Part shown: one piece after another, positions 1 through 11,084 of the stretch | How the letters are laid out: every line of letters begins with the position of its first letter | Position numbering within the stretch: position 1 is the stretch's first letter | DNA from: Anthonomus grandis grandis | Taxonomy: Eukaryota > Arthropoda > Insecta > Coleoptera > Curculionidae | Reading direction: 5' to 3' | DNA length: 64,000 bases | NCBI RefSeq assembly: GCF_022605725.1 | Contig: NC_065555.1 | Coordinates: forward strand, 27,204,774-27,268,773 | Notes under the pieces: generated by a model | What the model saw: only the letters and a program-made list of their open reading frames with translations | Told to the model about the DNA's origin: nothing | Databases searched by the model: none | Position numbers and translations under genes: made by a program

Positions 1-863
1 AAATAAAGCAAACACCACTAAAAAAAGTAAACAAAATTTATTTTAAGCTTCGTGCTATTACATCTATAAAGATCACAGTCTGATTTTATGGTTAAGTACC
101 ACAACAAAATAATATATATAAAAAGTGCACTATTGTACAGCATGGACAAAAAGAATCGAATACCTCATACGTCAATTTTATTTTTCGCTTCTGCGAATTC
201 TGATTATAATTATATTCTGAATATATTATATTACAAAAACATGCTTAAGAAGTCAAGATACACATCAACTATTATTTGATTTTTAAATTAATATTAAAAT
301 AGTTTTTATATAACTGAATCTTATATAATCTCGGCTTGTGTTCCGCCAAAGCGGAATGGTTATTTATTATATGTATATTTATTTTCTTTATTGGGTCTTG
401 TGTTTAAATATAATTAACATAAGCTTTATTGGTTTTAAATTCTAATCTTATTCTAATTACTTGCGCGGCCTTTTATCGCGTCATAATTTTGATGAATTTT
501 GATGCAGTCGGAAGGAGCGCAAAAACCTTGAACCAAATAGGTTGCTCTCATATACACACATATTTTTTCGCGAGTGAATTCCAAAGACATAAAGTGCCGG
601 CACGCCTTTAAGCAAAATAACCCTCCGGAGGTGAACCTGTGGGACAAGCAGTTTGAATTGGATAGAAAAAGAAGCGACAGCAAGGTAGGCCACCACTTTA
701 ATAGGGTTGTCTTAACCGTCGTAATATTTCATTCCACCTATAAAAATACAGTCCACTATTGTAATTTTACCCTCCAGCTTGCTTGGAGATTATTTATTGG
801 AGATATTAATTATTATGATATTTTCGTGAAACTATGTAATGGGCAATAATAAAAAATTATATC
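1..863. other. AT-rich flank, no recognisable gene
   Basis: I recognise no coding domain here; the short open frames are low-complexity and unlike any family I know. A small hairpin is visible (TTCCGC at 341-346 with GCGGAA at 351-356). The right half may include the 5' LTR of the adjoining gypsy element, because a possible primer binding site (TGGCAGCG) begins at 864. I could not match this stretch to sequence downstream of env, so no LTR is called. Confidence 0.4.
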
Positions 864-1300
864 TGGCAGCGTATTTCCTTTTGCGTGCTTATTTCATGAC
901 AGCGCGGTTTTGAAATAGACAGGAGTTACGTGACCACACACGCAGGCAGAGAACGACGCCGACGTCATTGCCGCCCTTCTTCCCCCAGCAGTCTTGACGT
1001 TCCATCAGGAGGACCTATTAGTGATTCCAGCAACACCTCTATAGTCTTTATGTATTCATCCTTGCCTATACTGTAAGTTTTTCTTTTTGCTGAATTGCCT
1101 TAAGTCCTTCTAACCGTTTCCAAAAAATCCTGTTAAAAAATAGAGCGTTTTTAGGATTAAGCTCAACTCCTAATTCAATACAAAGCTCAAGTTCTTCAGA
1201 CTCACAAGAACTAGCTGAGCTTCTAGAAAATTTAAGCTTAAGTTCCGAAGAAAATTCACCATCAGTTGTAGAAAACACTTTAAGACCTTTTAATTTAAAT

Positions 1301-2449
1301 ATGGAAACCCTAAGATTCCATTCATCACTCTTACCCACTTTTTCAGGCGAACAAAGCCATTTAGAAAGTGTCATTATCTCAATTAATGATTTTTTTTCTC
1401 TTCACGATAGTGAAAATGCTGATCAAAACAAATTAGTCTTAGCAGCAATAAAATCTAAATTTACAGATAAAGCTAGAGACTTTTTACTATCTAGGCCTGA
1501 TTTAACTTCCTGGCGCTTAATAAAGGACGCATTACGAATTAAATTCGGCGATCCTATTACATATCAAATTTTATTACAACAGCTTCAGTACATTAAAATT
1601 TCTAGACACACAGAGAATATTTTACAATTTGTAGATAGGCTTAAAACATTTGTGCAGAGAATAATTGCAAAAATACAATGCGAGGTCAATGATTACAGCG
1701 CAAAAATCGCATTGCTTAATCAAATTGAAAAAACCTCAGTTTTAATTTTGACTGCCAATTCTCCACAAACACTAAAAACATTACTCATGCTACAGCAACC
1801 GAATACACTTGATGACGCTTATAATCACGTTTTAAATTACAACATGATTGAATCGCAAGTGAACTTTACAAATACAAATTCAATTTTGCATCGCAATCAA
1901 TTTGGTACACTCCCTAACCGCAATAACCATAATTTTCCACAAAACCAATCATTTAGAGCCTCTAGTCAGCCACTCCACTTTTAGCTCCCATGTCATTCCC
2001 GGCAGACCAAAAATTCCCTAGTCAACCTGTACCGATACAACCCCGATCCGTTCAGCACCGACATTACCCCACTAATACCCAAACTTTTGGCAGACAAAAA
2101 AACGTATTTGCCCCAACCCATAAACCTATCACAGAACCCCCCGTTCCTATGTCAGTCACATCTGCAGGACCCTCTAGGATGTCTTACCAAAATCAACAAC
2201 CTCCCCAAAGACAAAATAATTTTCAATTGACGAACGTAGAGACTTACCCAGATTTTGACAACCCCGAATCGTATTTTGTAGAACAACCCCCCCGATTTTG
2301 ACGAAGCAACTAATTGTTTAAGCCCTGATTTTATGTACCCACCACAAAATTTTGAAAATCAAAATTACGTTGCCACGCCCAATAGTCAAAATTTTTCTGA
2401 CAATCCAGAAAATTTTCAGGACTTGGCCTCGAATCAAACATTAACTTAA
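1301..2449 (+). pseudogene. gag: Gag-like protein of the errantivirus-like element (two compensating frameshifts)
   Basis: The first 228 codons (1301-1984) are open and have the helical, Gln/Asn-rich composition of gypsy-group Gag proteins, with no zinc knuckle. The frame stays open upstream without a stop from about 1094, so the real N-terminus may lie before the ATG at 1301. The frame is lost near 1984, continues in another frame at 1990-2301 (Pro/Gln-rich), and returns to the original frame at a run of seven C near 2287. It then ends with TAA at 2447-2449. The restored frame suggests two small indels in one ancestral gag. The homopolymer site could also be a sequencing slip. Confidence 0.65.
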
Positions 2450-4905
2450 ACAATATTGCAGAAAAAATAGAGCTGCCTTACTTTCATTTGCCAAAAAAAC
2501 AAATTACTATTCTTATTGATTCTGGCGCCTCTGACTCTATAATAAGTCCAAAAATCGCAAATCTCTATCCAAACAACATCTTTTTTGAGCCATTTGAAGT
2601 GACTGCTTGTAAAAGAGTCTATAAAGAAAATAAAAATCTAAAAATAAATTTGTTAGAAGAACTAGGAATTCATGAATCATGAATTCATGATTTTGATGCC
2701 TTAATAGGTACCAGAGACTTAAAGCACCTTCAAGCACTTATTAATTATGAAAACAAGACATTGACTCTAAAAAATATACAAATACCATTCTCATTAGCTT
2801 ATAACAAACCCCTAGCACACCCCGTTAAAAATTTTAACGTGAACTCTTTAACCGTTCCCGTAAATCTGGCAAATGGTATTGCTATTTTACCATCTTTAAA
2901 CATAAACGACCATATTATTCCCGATTGTTTAGTCGAAGTCAAAAATGGATTTTGTCGAATCCCCAACCCCACCCCTAATATTGAAATAAACTTTCATCAA
3001 AGAACGAAAGTTGTGCCCGAGGATCAATTTGATCTAATCGACCCCTCCAGCCCAGATATTAAAAACATTAACCCAGAAGAATTGTTAAGATTCAATCATT
3101 TAACCCCTCTTGAAAAATCAAAAATCATCCCCCTTTGTCACGAATTTAAGGACATATTGTACCATGAAAATTGTGATCTCTCATTTACCAGTCTGACAAA
3201 ACATTGTATCCGCACAAAAAGTCATCGACCCATATATGTCAAGTCTTTTAGGCACCCCCCTTCTATGAATTCTGAAATTCAAGCCCAAATTCAGAAATTG
3301 TTAGACAATAAAATTATCCGGCCATCAATTTCCCCCTATTCAGCCCCAGTCTGGATAGTCCCGAAAAAACCAGATGCTTTAGGAAAAAAGAGGTTTCGTC
3401 TTGTCATCGACTATCGTCGTCTAAATGATGATACATTGGACGAACTTTGGCCTCTTCCAAGAGTTGAGGAAATTATGGATAATTTAGGCAAATGTACGTA
3501 TTTCACGACAATTGATTTAGCCCAGGGTTTTCATCAGATCGAAATGGACCCGAATTCAATCGAAAAAACGGCTTTCACCGTAAATAATGGTCATTATGAA
3601 TATTTACGTATGCCGTTCGGGCTTAAGAATGCTCCAGCCACATTCCAACGAATGATGGATGAAGTTTTTCGTAAATATTTGTATAAATTTTGCTTTGTAT
3701 ATATAGACGACGTTGTCATTTTCTCAAAATCTTTGGCAGAACATATGGACCATATAAGGAAAATTTTTCAAATATTAAGGGAAGTAAATTTAAAAATTCA
3801 ACCCGATAAGTCAGAATTTTTGTGTAAAGAGGTAGCATTTCTTGGCCATATAATTACCCCCGAAGGAATAAAACCTAATCCATCAAAAATTGACGCAATC
3901 CAACGCTATCCCATTCCAAAAAATCAAAAAGAAATCAAAGCTTGGGTGTACTACCTTGTAGGGTACTACCGCCGTTTTATTAAAAACTTTTCAAAAGTCA
4001 CTTTTCCACTCACTAAGTGTTTACGCAAAGGTTCAACTATAAATCCCAATAATGACGAATACAAGTCCGCATTCCAAAAATGCAAAGAATTGATTTCAAA
4101 TTCACCAATTTTGCAATTTCCCGATTTCAGTAAGCCTTTCAAGCTTACCACAGATGCATCCAATATCGCCATTGGTAGTGTACTGTCTCAAAATGACCAC
4201 CCTATAGGTTTTTACTCTCGAACTCTTAATTGGGCTGAAAGAAATTACTCCACAATTGAGAAGGAGTTACTTGCAATTGTCGATTCCACAAAGAATTTCC
4301 GCCCCTATTTATATGGTCAACGCTTTCTCATTGAGACTGATCACAACCCCTTGGTATGGCTCTCAAAAATCAAGGAACCAAACTCACGTTTGATCCGATG
4401 GAGACTTAAACTTGAGGAATTTAACTTTGATATTAAGTATAAACAAGGGAAGGAAAATCATGTTGCTGACGCCCTTTCAAGGATTGAACTCAACGCCCAA
4501 GAGACTAACGAGGTGCAAGATAATCAATCAACCGCCCCAAATGCTGACGCATCAGTCGCAAATCTGTGTGACTTTGACCTTGCCGATTTTGTCTTCAACG
4601 AACTATATAACGAACCAACTACGAGTAATATAAATCAACCAAACCCAGACCCTGCCCAACCTATAGGACATGACGTCATAAACGATAATAATTCTGACAT
4701 TACAGTGCATTCGAACAACGACACGACAGGAAAAAATATTCCAATTTCAGAATTACCCCTGAATTATGCAAGTAATCGATTAGTCATTGATTATGGAAAC
4801 GAGTACAAACATGCATACACCCAGCCTTTTAAGAAAAATCACCATTTCGTAAGAATTCCAAAAGAAAATACTGACACTTGTATTTTAAAAATTTTAAAGG
4901 AATAA
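2450..4905 (+). pseudogene. pol: Pol: aspartic protease, reverse transcriptase and RNase H
   Basis: The reading frame is -1 to gag, as expected for frameshift expression. The protease active site reads DSGAS near codon 14 after the Met at 2488. Within about 200 codons there is a TGA at 2680-2682, made by a local ATTCATGA duplication; the same frame continues beyond it. From 2761 an open stretch of 714 codons carries the RT with its F/YIDD box (YIDDV at about 3700), the LPFGLKNAP-type loop, and the RNase H blocks TDAS and ETDHNPL. The stretch ends at TAA 4903-4905, after which the same frame continues into integrase. These polyprotein enzymes copy the RNA genome into DNA. Two in-frame stops make this copy inactive. 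Confidence 0.88.
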
Positions 4906-6126
4906 ATTAAACCAGATGTTTCCTTTACTATTTACATTCCAAATCAGGAATTAAAACTCGAATTCCAAAGACTAGTAAATGCAAACCTCAATCCCTCAGC
5001 AAAACTCTTATTTTCGAATATTTATTTAATTGACGTCACCGACATAAACCAACAAAAAGACTTAATTACGAACTACCATAAAAACAATCACAACGGCATA
5101 ACTGAAACTTATAACAATTTAAAGCAAAAATATTATTGGCCTAAACTAAGAGATTCAATCACCTACGTCATCAACAACTGCGAAATATGTTTGCAGAACA
5201 AGTACGAAAGACACCCGTACAAAATTGCTTATGAAGGCCCCTTATTAGCAGAAAAGCCGTTTAAATCATTGCATATGGATATTTTTCAATTTTCTAATAG
5301 CCTTTTTTTGACAATAATAGATTCTTTTTCAAAATACGCGCAAGCCTACCTTATTCCAGATAAAAATGCAGTAACTATAGTTGGAAAATTGAGACAATAT
5401 TTTTAACACCATAACACCCCCTTAAAAAATAGTTGTTGATCAAGGCACAGAGTTTAAAAATAATCTTTTTAACGAATTTTGTCAATTATTTTGTATAGAA
5501 GTACACTATACAACTCCAGGCAATTCATCATCAAATAGTCCAGTCGAAAGATTACATTCAACCTTATTAGAAAAATTAAGAACCTTAAAAATGCAAAATC
5601 CTGAAGAAACACCTCAAACTTTAATGACTAGCGCAGTTTTAATTTACAATCAGAGTATACATTCCACGACTGGTCACTCCCCTTTTTCAACTTTGTACGG
5701 CCCCTATTTAAACGAACCCAGCCTTGATAACGACCTTACTATATTTGAACAGTACAATGAAAAACGAAAGCAGGAACTTGCCCCTTTTCACGAAGCTGTG
5801 TATAAAAAGGCTTATCAAAGACAGACCGAAAATACACAACGACTGAACAAAAACGCAGAACCACCCCCACAGTTATCAAAAAAATCAGACTGTTTATAAG
5901 AAAACCACACTCAAATATATAATCAACCCGCAATTCATACCGACTAAAGTAACCGAAATAACTGGAAATAAAATAACACGGGTGTTTCAAGGAAAAACCC
6001 AACTATGACTCATATCCGTAAGTTAAAAAGAATAAGGAAAAATCCAATTTCTTTCCAGCCTCCTGATCCTGACCCTCCAGACCCAGATGAGCCCTTACCA
6101 GGCCCTTCAAACTCAAAAACTCCTTA
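4906..6126 (+). pseudogene. pol: Pol: integrase, frameshifted
   Basis: The HHCC zinc-binding region lies at about 5080-5190 (H..H and CEIC visible). The first catalytic aspartate follows in HMDIF at about 5265. A stop at 5404-5406 and a frame change in an A-rich stretch near 5425 separate this part from the rest of the core. Beyond it the second aspartate (VVDQGTEF) and the glutamate helix (SPVERLH) can be read to 5899. A further frame change leads to a Pro/Asp-rich tail ending near 6126, overlapping the start of env. The DDE triad is therefore all visible but spread over several frames. Confidence 0.8.
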
Positions 6127-6566
6127 GTAACGAATATTATGTAGAAGATATTTCCCCCACCCTAGTTGTAAGTTATTATCATACGACATATGTCCCCTTT
6201 AACATTACTAATATTCAGTCCACCCTGTATATATTATCAAAAAATATTCGTAGTACATATTCTATGATTACGAAAAATAGCAATATATCAATATCCCAAT
6301 TTTACTACGTTTCAAAGGCATTACAAGATAGTTATGATACGTTTGCAAAGTTAAATTTGTATAAAAATAACTCATTTTACAATAATCGTAATAAACGCGA
6401 TTTAATGAACTTTCTGGGAAGCGGCATCAAGTTCGTAACCGGTAACCTCGATAACAATGACTTGGAAACCATTACGCAAAATTTGCATATTTTAAAAGAA
6501 AATCAAATGAACTCTATGCAAAAAATCAATGACCTCAGTTCATTGGCAGGAAATATTATGTCTATA

Positions 6567-6596
6567 CTCTATTTCAGAAGTGTATAGAGCAATAAA
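6567..6596 (+). repeat. Left TIR of the DD82E transposon
   Basis: This end begins CTCTATTTCAGAAGTGT and pairs with the inverted sequence at 8634-8663. It differs at one position. A TA precedes it. Confidence 0.9.
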
Positions 6597-6894
6597 CTGG
6601 GGAATTCCGTTCTGTTTGGCTACATTTCGTGGTAGTTCATAGGCGCAGGTACTTATAATATTTATGAATTTAATTTTCACGGATTAAATGCCTTTATTTT
6701 GAAGGAGATTAAATACTAAATAAATACTTTTAATCCTTTTGTATAGGTACCTATCATTTAACGCTTTGTAACATGCAAAAATGGGGTCAGGTAATATATA
6801 CAGACTATAAATACTTTTAAATCATATTTTAAACGTTAGTAGTCACTGCTACGCTGTAGTGTAATCACAATATTATTATCCCAATATTTAAAAA

Positions 6895-8247
6895 ATGGAG
6901 GTATTCAGTCCAACGAAAAGATGTACTAAAAATTCTCCACTATCGCTGAGTGAAAAAGTTATTATTTTAAATGTACATGATTGCATAAAACACGATTACC
7001 CTAGTTTTACTGTGCAAGAAATTGTTGAAAAATGTTCTCGAATGAGTGGAATTGGAAAGTCCACCATTTTCAAATTGTTGCGGGAAAGAAAAGTAGCAGG
7101 TCAAGTGGAATCTCCCAAGCAAAAGCCAGGACGACCTACAAAAGTCCTTGATGAAAATGCTAAATGTATAATTCGAAGAAAAGTTCACTCTTTTTATTTT
7201 AAAAAGGAAATGCCCACCCTAGACAAAATTTTAATGAAGCTTGGCCGATATGACAGTATTCCGTTGATAAGTAGAAAACTTTTATGGAAAACTTTAAAAA
7301 ATATGGATTTTGCTTGGGAAAAGCATAACCGCAAAGCACTTTTACTGGAGAGCGACGAAATTGTTTGTTGGAGACGACAATACTTGAGAAGTATCAAGCA
7401 GTACCGCAGGGAGCAAAAGAAAGTTTTTTATCTTGATGAGACGTGGATTAACGAAGGTTATATATTCCAAAAAATGTGGCAAGACAAAAATATAACCAGT
7501 GCTCGCCAAGCTTTCATAGAAGGCCTGTCTACGGGTATTAAAGTACCTTCGGGAAAAGGAAAAAGACTTATAATCACACGTATTGGAAGCGAAGAGGGAT
7601 TTTTAAAAGAAGGTCTGCTAACCTTTGAGTCGACTCGCACAGGAGATTACCATGAAGACATAAACTCAGACGCTTTCGAGGACTATTTTGGTGAAATGAT
7701 AAAATTTCTTCCGGCTAATTCGGTGGTGGTTATGGATAACGCAAGCTATCATTCACGGCGAATAGAGAAGACGCCAACTTCAAGTTGGAGAAAGCAAGAA
7801 ATTATCGATTGGCTGACTGCAAAAGGTATTGCGTTTGAAGCAAATTTGACAAAAAAAGAACTGCTGGCAATAGCAAACTTACACAAAACTCGTTTCATGA
7901 AATACGCCGTGGAAGATATAGCCGAAAAATATAATATAACTGTACTGCGCTTACCGCCATATCATTGCGAACTAAATCCTATAGAACTGATATGGGCGCA
8001 GGTAAAAGGATTTGTAGCAAGACAAAACACGACTTTTAAAATGAAAGATGTTAAGCTACTGTTTGATCAAGCCATTACGGAAGCGACACCAGAGAATTGG
8101 CGAAAAGCAGTCCAGCATGTAATTAAGCAAGAGGACAAAATGTGGGATCTTGACAACCTCATCGATCAGACAGTCGATCCTTTAATTATAATGTCAAGAG
8201 GTGATGACAGTTCGTCAGATGACGAAGAAGACTACAATCTATTATAA
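6895..8247 (+). CDS. DD82E transposase, intact, 450 aa
   Basis: This is a cut-and-paste transposase that would act in the nucleus on its own TIRs. The N-terminal part (about residues 15-80) has a helix-turn-helix look and ends in a GRPTK basic hook typical of Tc1/mariner DNA-binding regions. The RNase-H-fold core has Asp181 in YLDETW, Asp281 in VVMDNASYH and Glu364 in NPIELIWAQVK. Exactly 82 residues separate the second Asp and the Glu, unlike the 34 of Tc1. The inserted block contains WLTAKGI and ELLAIA stretches. The C-terminus is very acidic. The ATG at 6895 gives the longest frame; the whole gene lies between the TIRs. From memory, a DD82E family called Sailor has been described; membership is inferred from spacing only. 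Confidence 0.9.
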   Translation: MEVFSPTKRCTKNSPLSLSEKVIILNVHDCIKHDYPSFTVQEIVEKCSRMSGIGKSTIFKLLRERKVAGQVESPKQKPGRPTKVLDENAKCIIRRKVHSFYFKKEMPTLDKILMKLGRYDSIPLISRKLLWKTLKNMDFAWEKHNRKALLLESDEIVCWRRQYLRSIKQYRREQKKVFYLDETWINEGYIFQKMWQDKNITSARQAFIEGLSTGIKVPSGKGKRLIITRIGSEEGFLKEGLLTFESTRTGDYHEDINSDAFEDYFGEMIKFLPANSVVVMDNASYHSRRIEKTPTSSWRKQEIIDWLTAKGIAFEANLTKKELLAIANLHKTRFMKYAVEDIAEKYNITVLRLPPYHCELNPIELIWAQVKGFVARQNTTFKMKDVKLLFDQAITEATPENWRKAVQHVIKQEDKMWDLDNLIDQTVDPLIIMSRGDDSSSDDEEDYNLL

Positions 8248-8633
8248 TTTAAAATTGTTATACACTGTTCAAAAAGTGCCAGATCCAAAAGTGACATTTT
8301 CAACTGTTTTACTCTACATATTATGTTCAATAAATTTGTGAAAAAAATATATTATTCCATTTAAACAAAAGTAACTTTCTAAAATAAAATAGCATTTAAG
8401 TACATTAATTATAAGGTAAAAGACAAGTCCCAGTTGCACGCCTTTGGCGAACCGTTTTCAATGTTTATCAGTGGGTAACAATGGGCAAAACTCATAAATC
8501 GACCTAAAACCGGGTGGCACTACCTGCAATCAACGAAAAGAAAGAATTTTACATTGAAACTAATACTTAACTAAGGTAGTGGTATAAAATATTGGTGGAT
8601 CACCAGGTACCACTTTTGCATACCTAATGAGGT

Positions 8634-8663
8634 TTTATTGCTCTACACACTTCTGAAATAGAG
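8634..8663 (-). repeat. Right TIR of the DD82E transposon
   Basis: This is the inverted partner of 6567-6596, followed by the TA target duplication at 8664-8665 and then by resumed env coding sequence. Confidence 0.9.
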
Positions 8664-9761
8664 TATAATTTTAAGAAAAATGTCGTAATAACCAACGAAA
8701 ACGCAGAGAAATTTAAAGCCGAAATTCAAAACATTTACAGTGAAATTAACCTGCTATTAATGGTACAAAGCCAATATACACAAATTGTAGGTATTAAAGA
8801 GTTTTTAGAAAAACTGCTAAGAATAATTTCTTTTGCTCATCTAGGGACTTTAGACCTTGAAATATTGAGTTTTGAAGAAGTTCAAGAAATTTGGCAATAT
8901 CTTGAAACATATGCTAAAAGTGCTCTATGGTCATTAAAGCATTTATCTGAGCTAACCCTAGTATGTAAGACCGGCCTTTTAGTGTTAAGTGATCTGGCAA
9001 TTCTAGCAATTAAGATTCCTATTTTTGAACAAAAAATGTGTCAATTGAATTTTGTTTACCCTATACCAAATAACGATTAAAAAATTCTTGTTAGTCCAAG
9101 CAAATTTTACTGTAGTAAGATATGGTATAGTGAATGTTTAGAAATAAGTTCAAACTGGATGTGCTCTAACCCTATTGCTAGTAACTGTTTACCACTAGCA
9201 AACTGTCGCTATGCTATAGCTTAAAACAACTATCAAGTACACACTGTGACTTATAAAAAATTTTTGCTCTTTTGCTCAAAAACGCCAGAAATAATTTATG
9301 AAAATTGTTTTCACTTCCAAAAAACCACCCTTCAGGATTGTGCACTTATTTTTAGTCAATGTGATGTCATAATTAGTCAGCAAAAGTATTCTTTAGACTC
9401 CAACAATATTTCTTTTATACCCCCAAAAATCGAAAAACTTCAGCCCACAAATTTGTCTATAAACTTACAAATTAGACATTTAAAATACCCCAGAAAAATT
9501 CAAGATCTTGATTTTTCTGGGGTCGATCTTGTAGAGACTTTGCAACCCCTAGCTATTAATTCGCCTTATAATGTATCGTATTTTATGTTTATGGTTATCT
9601 CTTTTGTATTTATATGTATCTTAGCCTTAGTTATTTATCTTTGGCATAAACAGAAACATTTGAAAGCCATCCCGACGAAAGTTCTGGAAAAATTAATCAA
9701 CGAGGACGTTGATTGCTCTAAGGGTGGAGGAGTAATAGCCGGTAACCAACATACTTGCTGA

Positions 9762-10187
9762 TATAGTAATTAAGTACTATTTAAGTAAGTGTAGTATAAC
9801 AATCGGTAACATTTTAATATTGTGTCAAAGCTCTGCTGTTCATATTAGATGTTCATTAATTTTAAGTTTTTGGGTTTTTTGTAAATAAAGCTTTTTTAAA
9901 AGTAACAATGCCAGGCTGTTATCATTATTCGCGGCTACAAAACAGGTGTAGAAACAGAGAAAACCAAACCACCGAGAAGGGACAAAGCCGGGACCGATTT
10001 TTCTTGCGCATGTGCGAGCTTATTTGGTATACCTGTCTTATTGCCGGTCCCCTGCCAGCCGTCGGTTAGTCCGGTAATATTCGACGCCTAGTTTAGTCTA
10101 ATCAAGTGTTGCCTGAATTTTTCTCTGTCTTTATTTTTTTGTGTGTGTTGTCATTGTGCTCTTTATTTTATTAAAAACTTTTATAAT
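9762..10187. other. Possible 3' LTR remnant and GC-richer leader
   Basis: No gene is seen. The AT-rich first part (to about 9910, with AATAAA at 9885-9890) is where a 3' LTR of the errantivirus-like element would lie, but I could not pair it with a 5' LTR. The second part (about 9950-10110) is richer in G and C and precedes the THAP-like start, so it may be its 5' leader. Confidence 0.35.
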
Positions 10188-10290
10188 ATGCCTTATACCT
10201 GTGCTTTTCGTGGATGTCATTCAAAGACAGGGTGTGGAAAACTATTAATTATGAACACCCTTGTGCACATTTTCCAAAAACCAATCTTAA
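10188..10290 (+). pseudogene. THAP zinc-finger N-terminal fragment
   Basis: The ATG at 10188 opens a frame starting MPYTCAFRGCHSK, followed after about 20 residues by a VHIFQKP stretch. This fits the start of a THAP domain: Met-Pro, the C-x4-C pair, then a loop leading to the F-H-x-F-P-type motif. THAP domains bind DNA in host regulators and in P-element-type transposases. The downstream Cys-x2-His pair and any transposase body are absent. The frame runs into AT-rich sequence with AATAAA at 10481. I take it as a broken exon of a P-like transposon or of a host THAP gene. Confidence 0.45.
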
Positions 10291-10548
10291 AATTATTTAT
10301 ATTTATGAAAATATTTTACACCATTAAATATAATAATAGGGTCTTAAAAACAAATAAAGATAAAAATGTTCGAAAACTAAAAATTTTGCGGAATGTATAA
10401 ATGTACCTAGATTTAATTTAATTATTGCCAATGTATTTTTGTGTTTCATTATACAATGGGCCAATATTATTTTCTCAAAAAATAAAAGTTTATTTAGAAG
10501 ATTTTTGTTTTCCATTATTTATCCTAAATGGTAATTTTTATAGTTGGC
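10291..10548. other. AT-rich stretch with poly(A) signal
   Basis: No coding similarity is visible. An AATAAA hexamer occurs at 10481 downstream of the THAP fragment and could have served as its polyadenylation signal. Confidence 0.4.
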
Positions 10549-10817
10549 ACTATACCGGATGACACAGGAAAAAGGGAACACGCAATAACTTTTTTATTTT
10601 CAAGATAAACAAATGAAATTTGGTATGTCAATAGAATGGTTATAAAAACATATTTTGACGTATTCAATTGTTTTTGATCACTTCCGGTTGAACCGGAAAT
10701 GACACGAACTTTCTTATTTTAAATCGGACACCCAGTTTATTTTTTCATACATTTGTTTATCTTGAAAAATAAAAAAGTTGTTGCATGTTCCCTTTTTCCT
10801 GTGTCACCCGGTATAGT
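10549..10817. mobile_element. MITE-like inverted-repeat element
   Basis: The two ends are inverted repeats of about 70 bp starting ACTATACCGG(A/G)TGACACAGG, with a few mismatches and one indel. The centre has a CTTCCGGTTGAACCGGAA palindrome (10680-10697) and an ATTTTAAAT-ACACCC block that also occurs in the foldback elements at 44.5 and 51 kb. There is no coding capacity. I could not decide the target duplication. Confidence 0.75.
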
Positions 10818-11084
10818 TTAGGTATACTTATAACTTAACTATACCAACAGTAAAATAATGTAATAGTTTTGATTTCAAATTCCCAATAAAATTTTTAATC
10901 TATTAATTGTCGTATTTCTCTCCGTGTACGGAACTATTAAATTGCCAAAACGATTTTTCTCCGTTACTTAATATGTAGCGCCAGTCATTTAAGCCCGCTC
11001 AAGGGCACCAAAATTAGACCCCAGAAAATCAACGGTAAATGCGGGTTTTGTCGCTTCTCGGTGGTTTGTTTTTCTCTGGTAGAA

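Larger units (their letters stand above)
6567..8663 (+). mobile_element. IS630/Tc1/mariner-type transposon with DD82E catalytic spacing
   Basis: The element is 2097 bp and bounded by imperfect terminal inverted repeats of about 30 bp beginning CTCTATTTCAGAAGTGT, with one mismatch between ends. A TA dinucleotide flanks both ends (6565-6566 and 8664-8665), the target duplication of this superfamily. It carries one uninterrupted transposase gene. It is inserted in the env pseudogene of the gypsy element, so it is younger. With intact TIRs and ORF it may be, or recently have been, autonomous. Confidence 0.92.
864..9761 (+). mobile_element. Ty3/gypsy errantivirus-like LTR retrotransposon (gag-pol-env), degenerate
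   Basis: The gag, pol and env order, with Pol in the -1 frame relative to Gag, is that of insect errantiviruses. Pol reads protease, reverse transcriptase, RNase H, integrase. Env has a furin-type site followed by a fusion-peptide region and a C-terminal membrane segment. Several stops and frameshifts inactivate it, and a 2.1-kb DNA transposon sits in env. A purine-rich tract near 9718-9730 overlaps the end of env, which is where a 3' LTR would begin in this group. I could not pair LTRs, so both outer limits are approximate. Confidence 0.8.
6087..9761 (+). pseudogene. env: Env-like fusion glycoprotein, split by a DNA transposon and carrying stops
   Basis: The first segment (6087-6566) reaches a basic cleavage site (NKRD) followed by a GSGIKFVTGNLD-type stretch, the conserved fusion-peptide region of errantivirus Env and baculovirus F-like proteins. 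The frame is then cut by the transposon at 6567-8663. It resumes at 8664 in a continuous coding sense, with in-frame stops at 9078-9080 and near 9222. A strongly hydrophobic segment near 9570-9640, followed by basic residues, is the C-terminal membrane anchor. The stop at 9759-9761 lies beyond the purine tract, so the end of env probably overlaps the 3' LTR. No signal peptide was recognised before the first segment. It is clearly non-functional. Confidence 0.75.

Noticed and set aside
9731..9955. A defined 3' LTR of the errantivirus-like element
   Set aside because: The position fits, but no matching 5' LTR could be found, so the borders would be guesswork.
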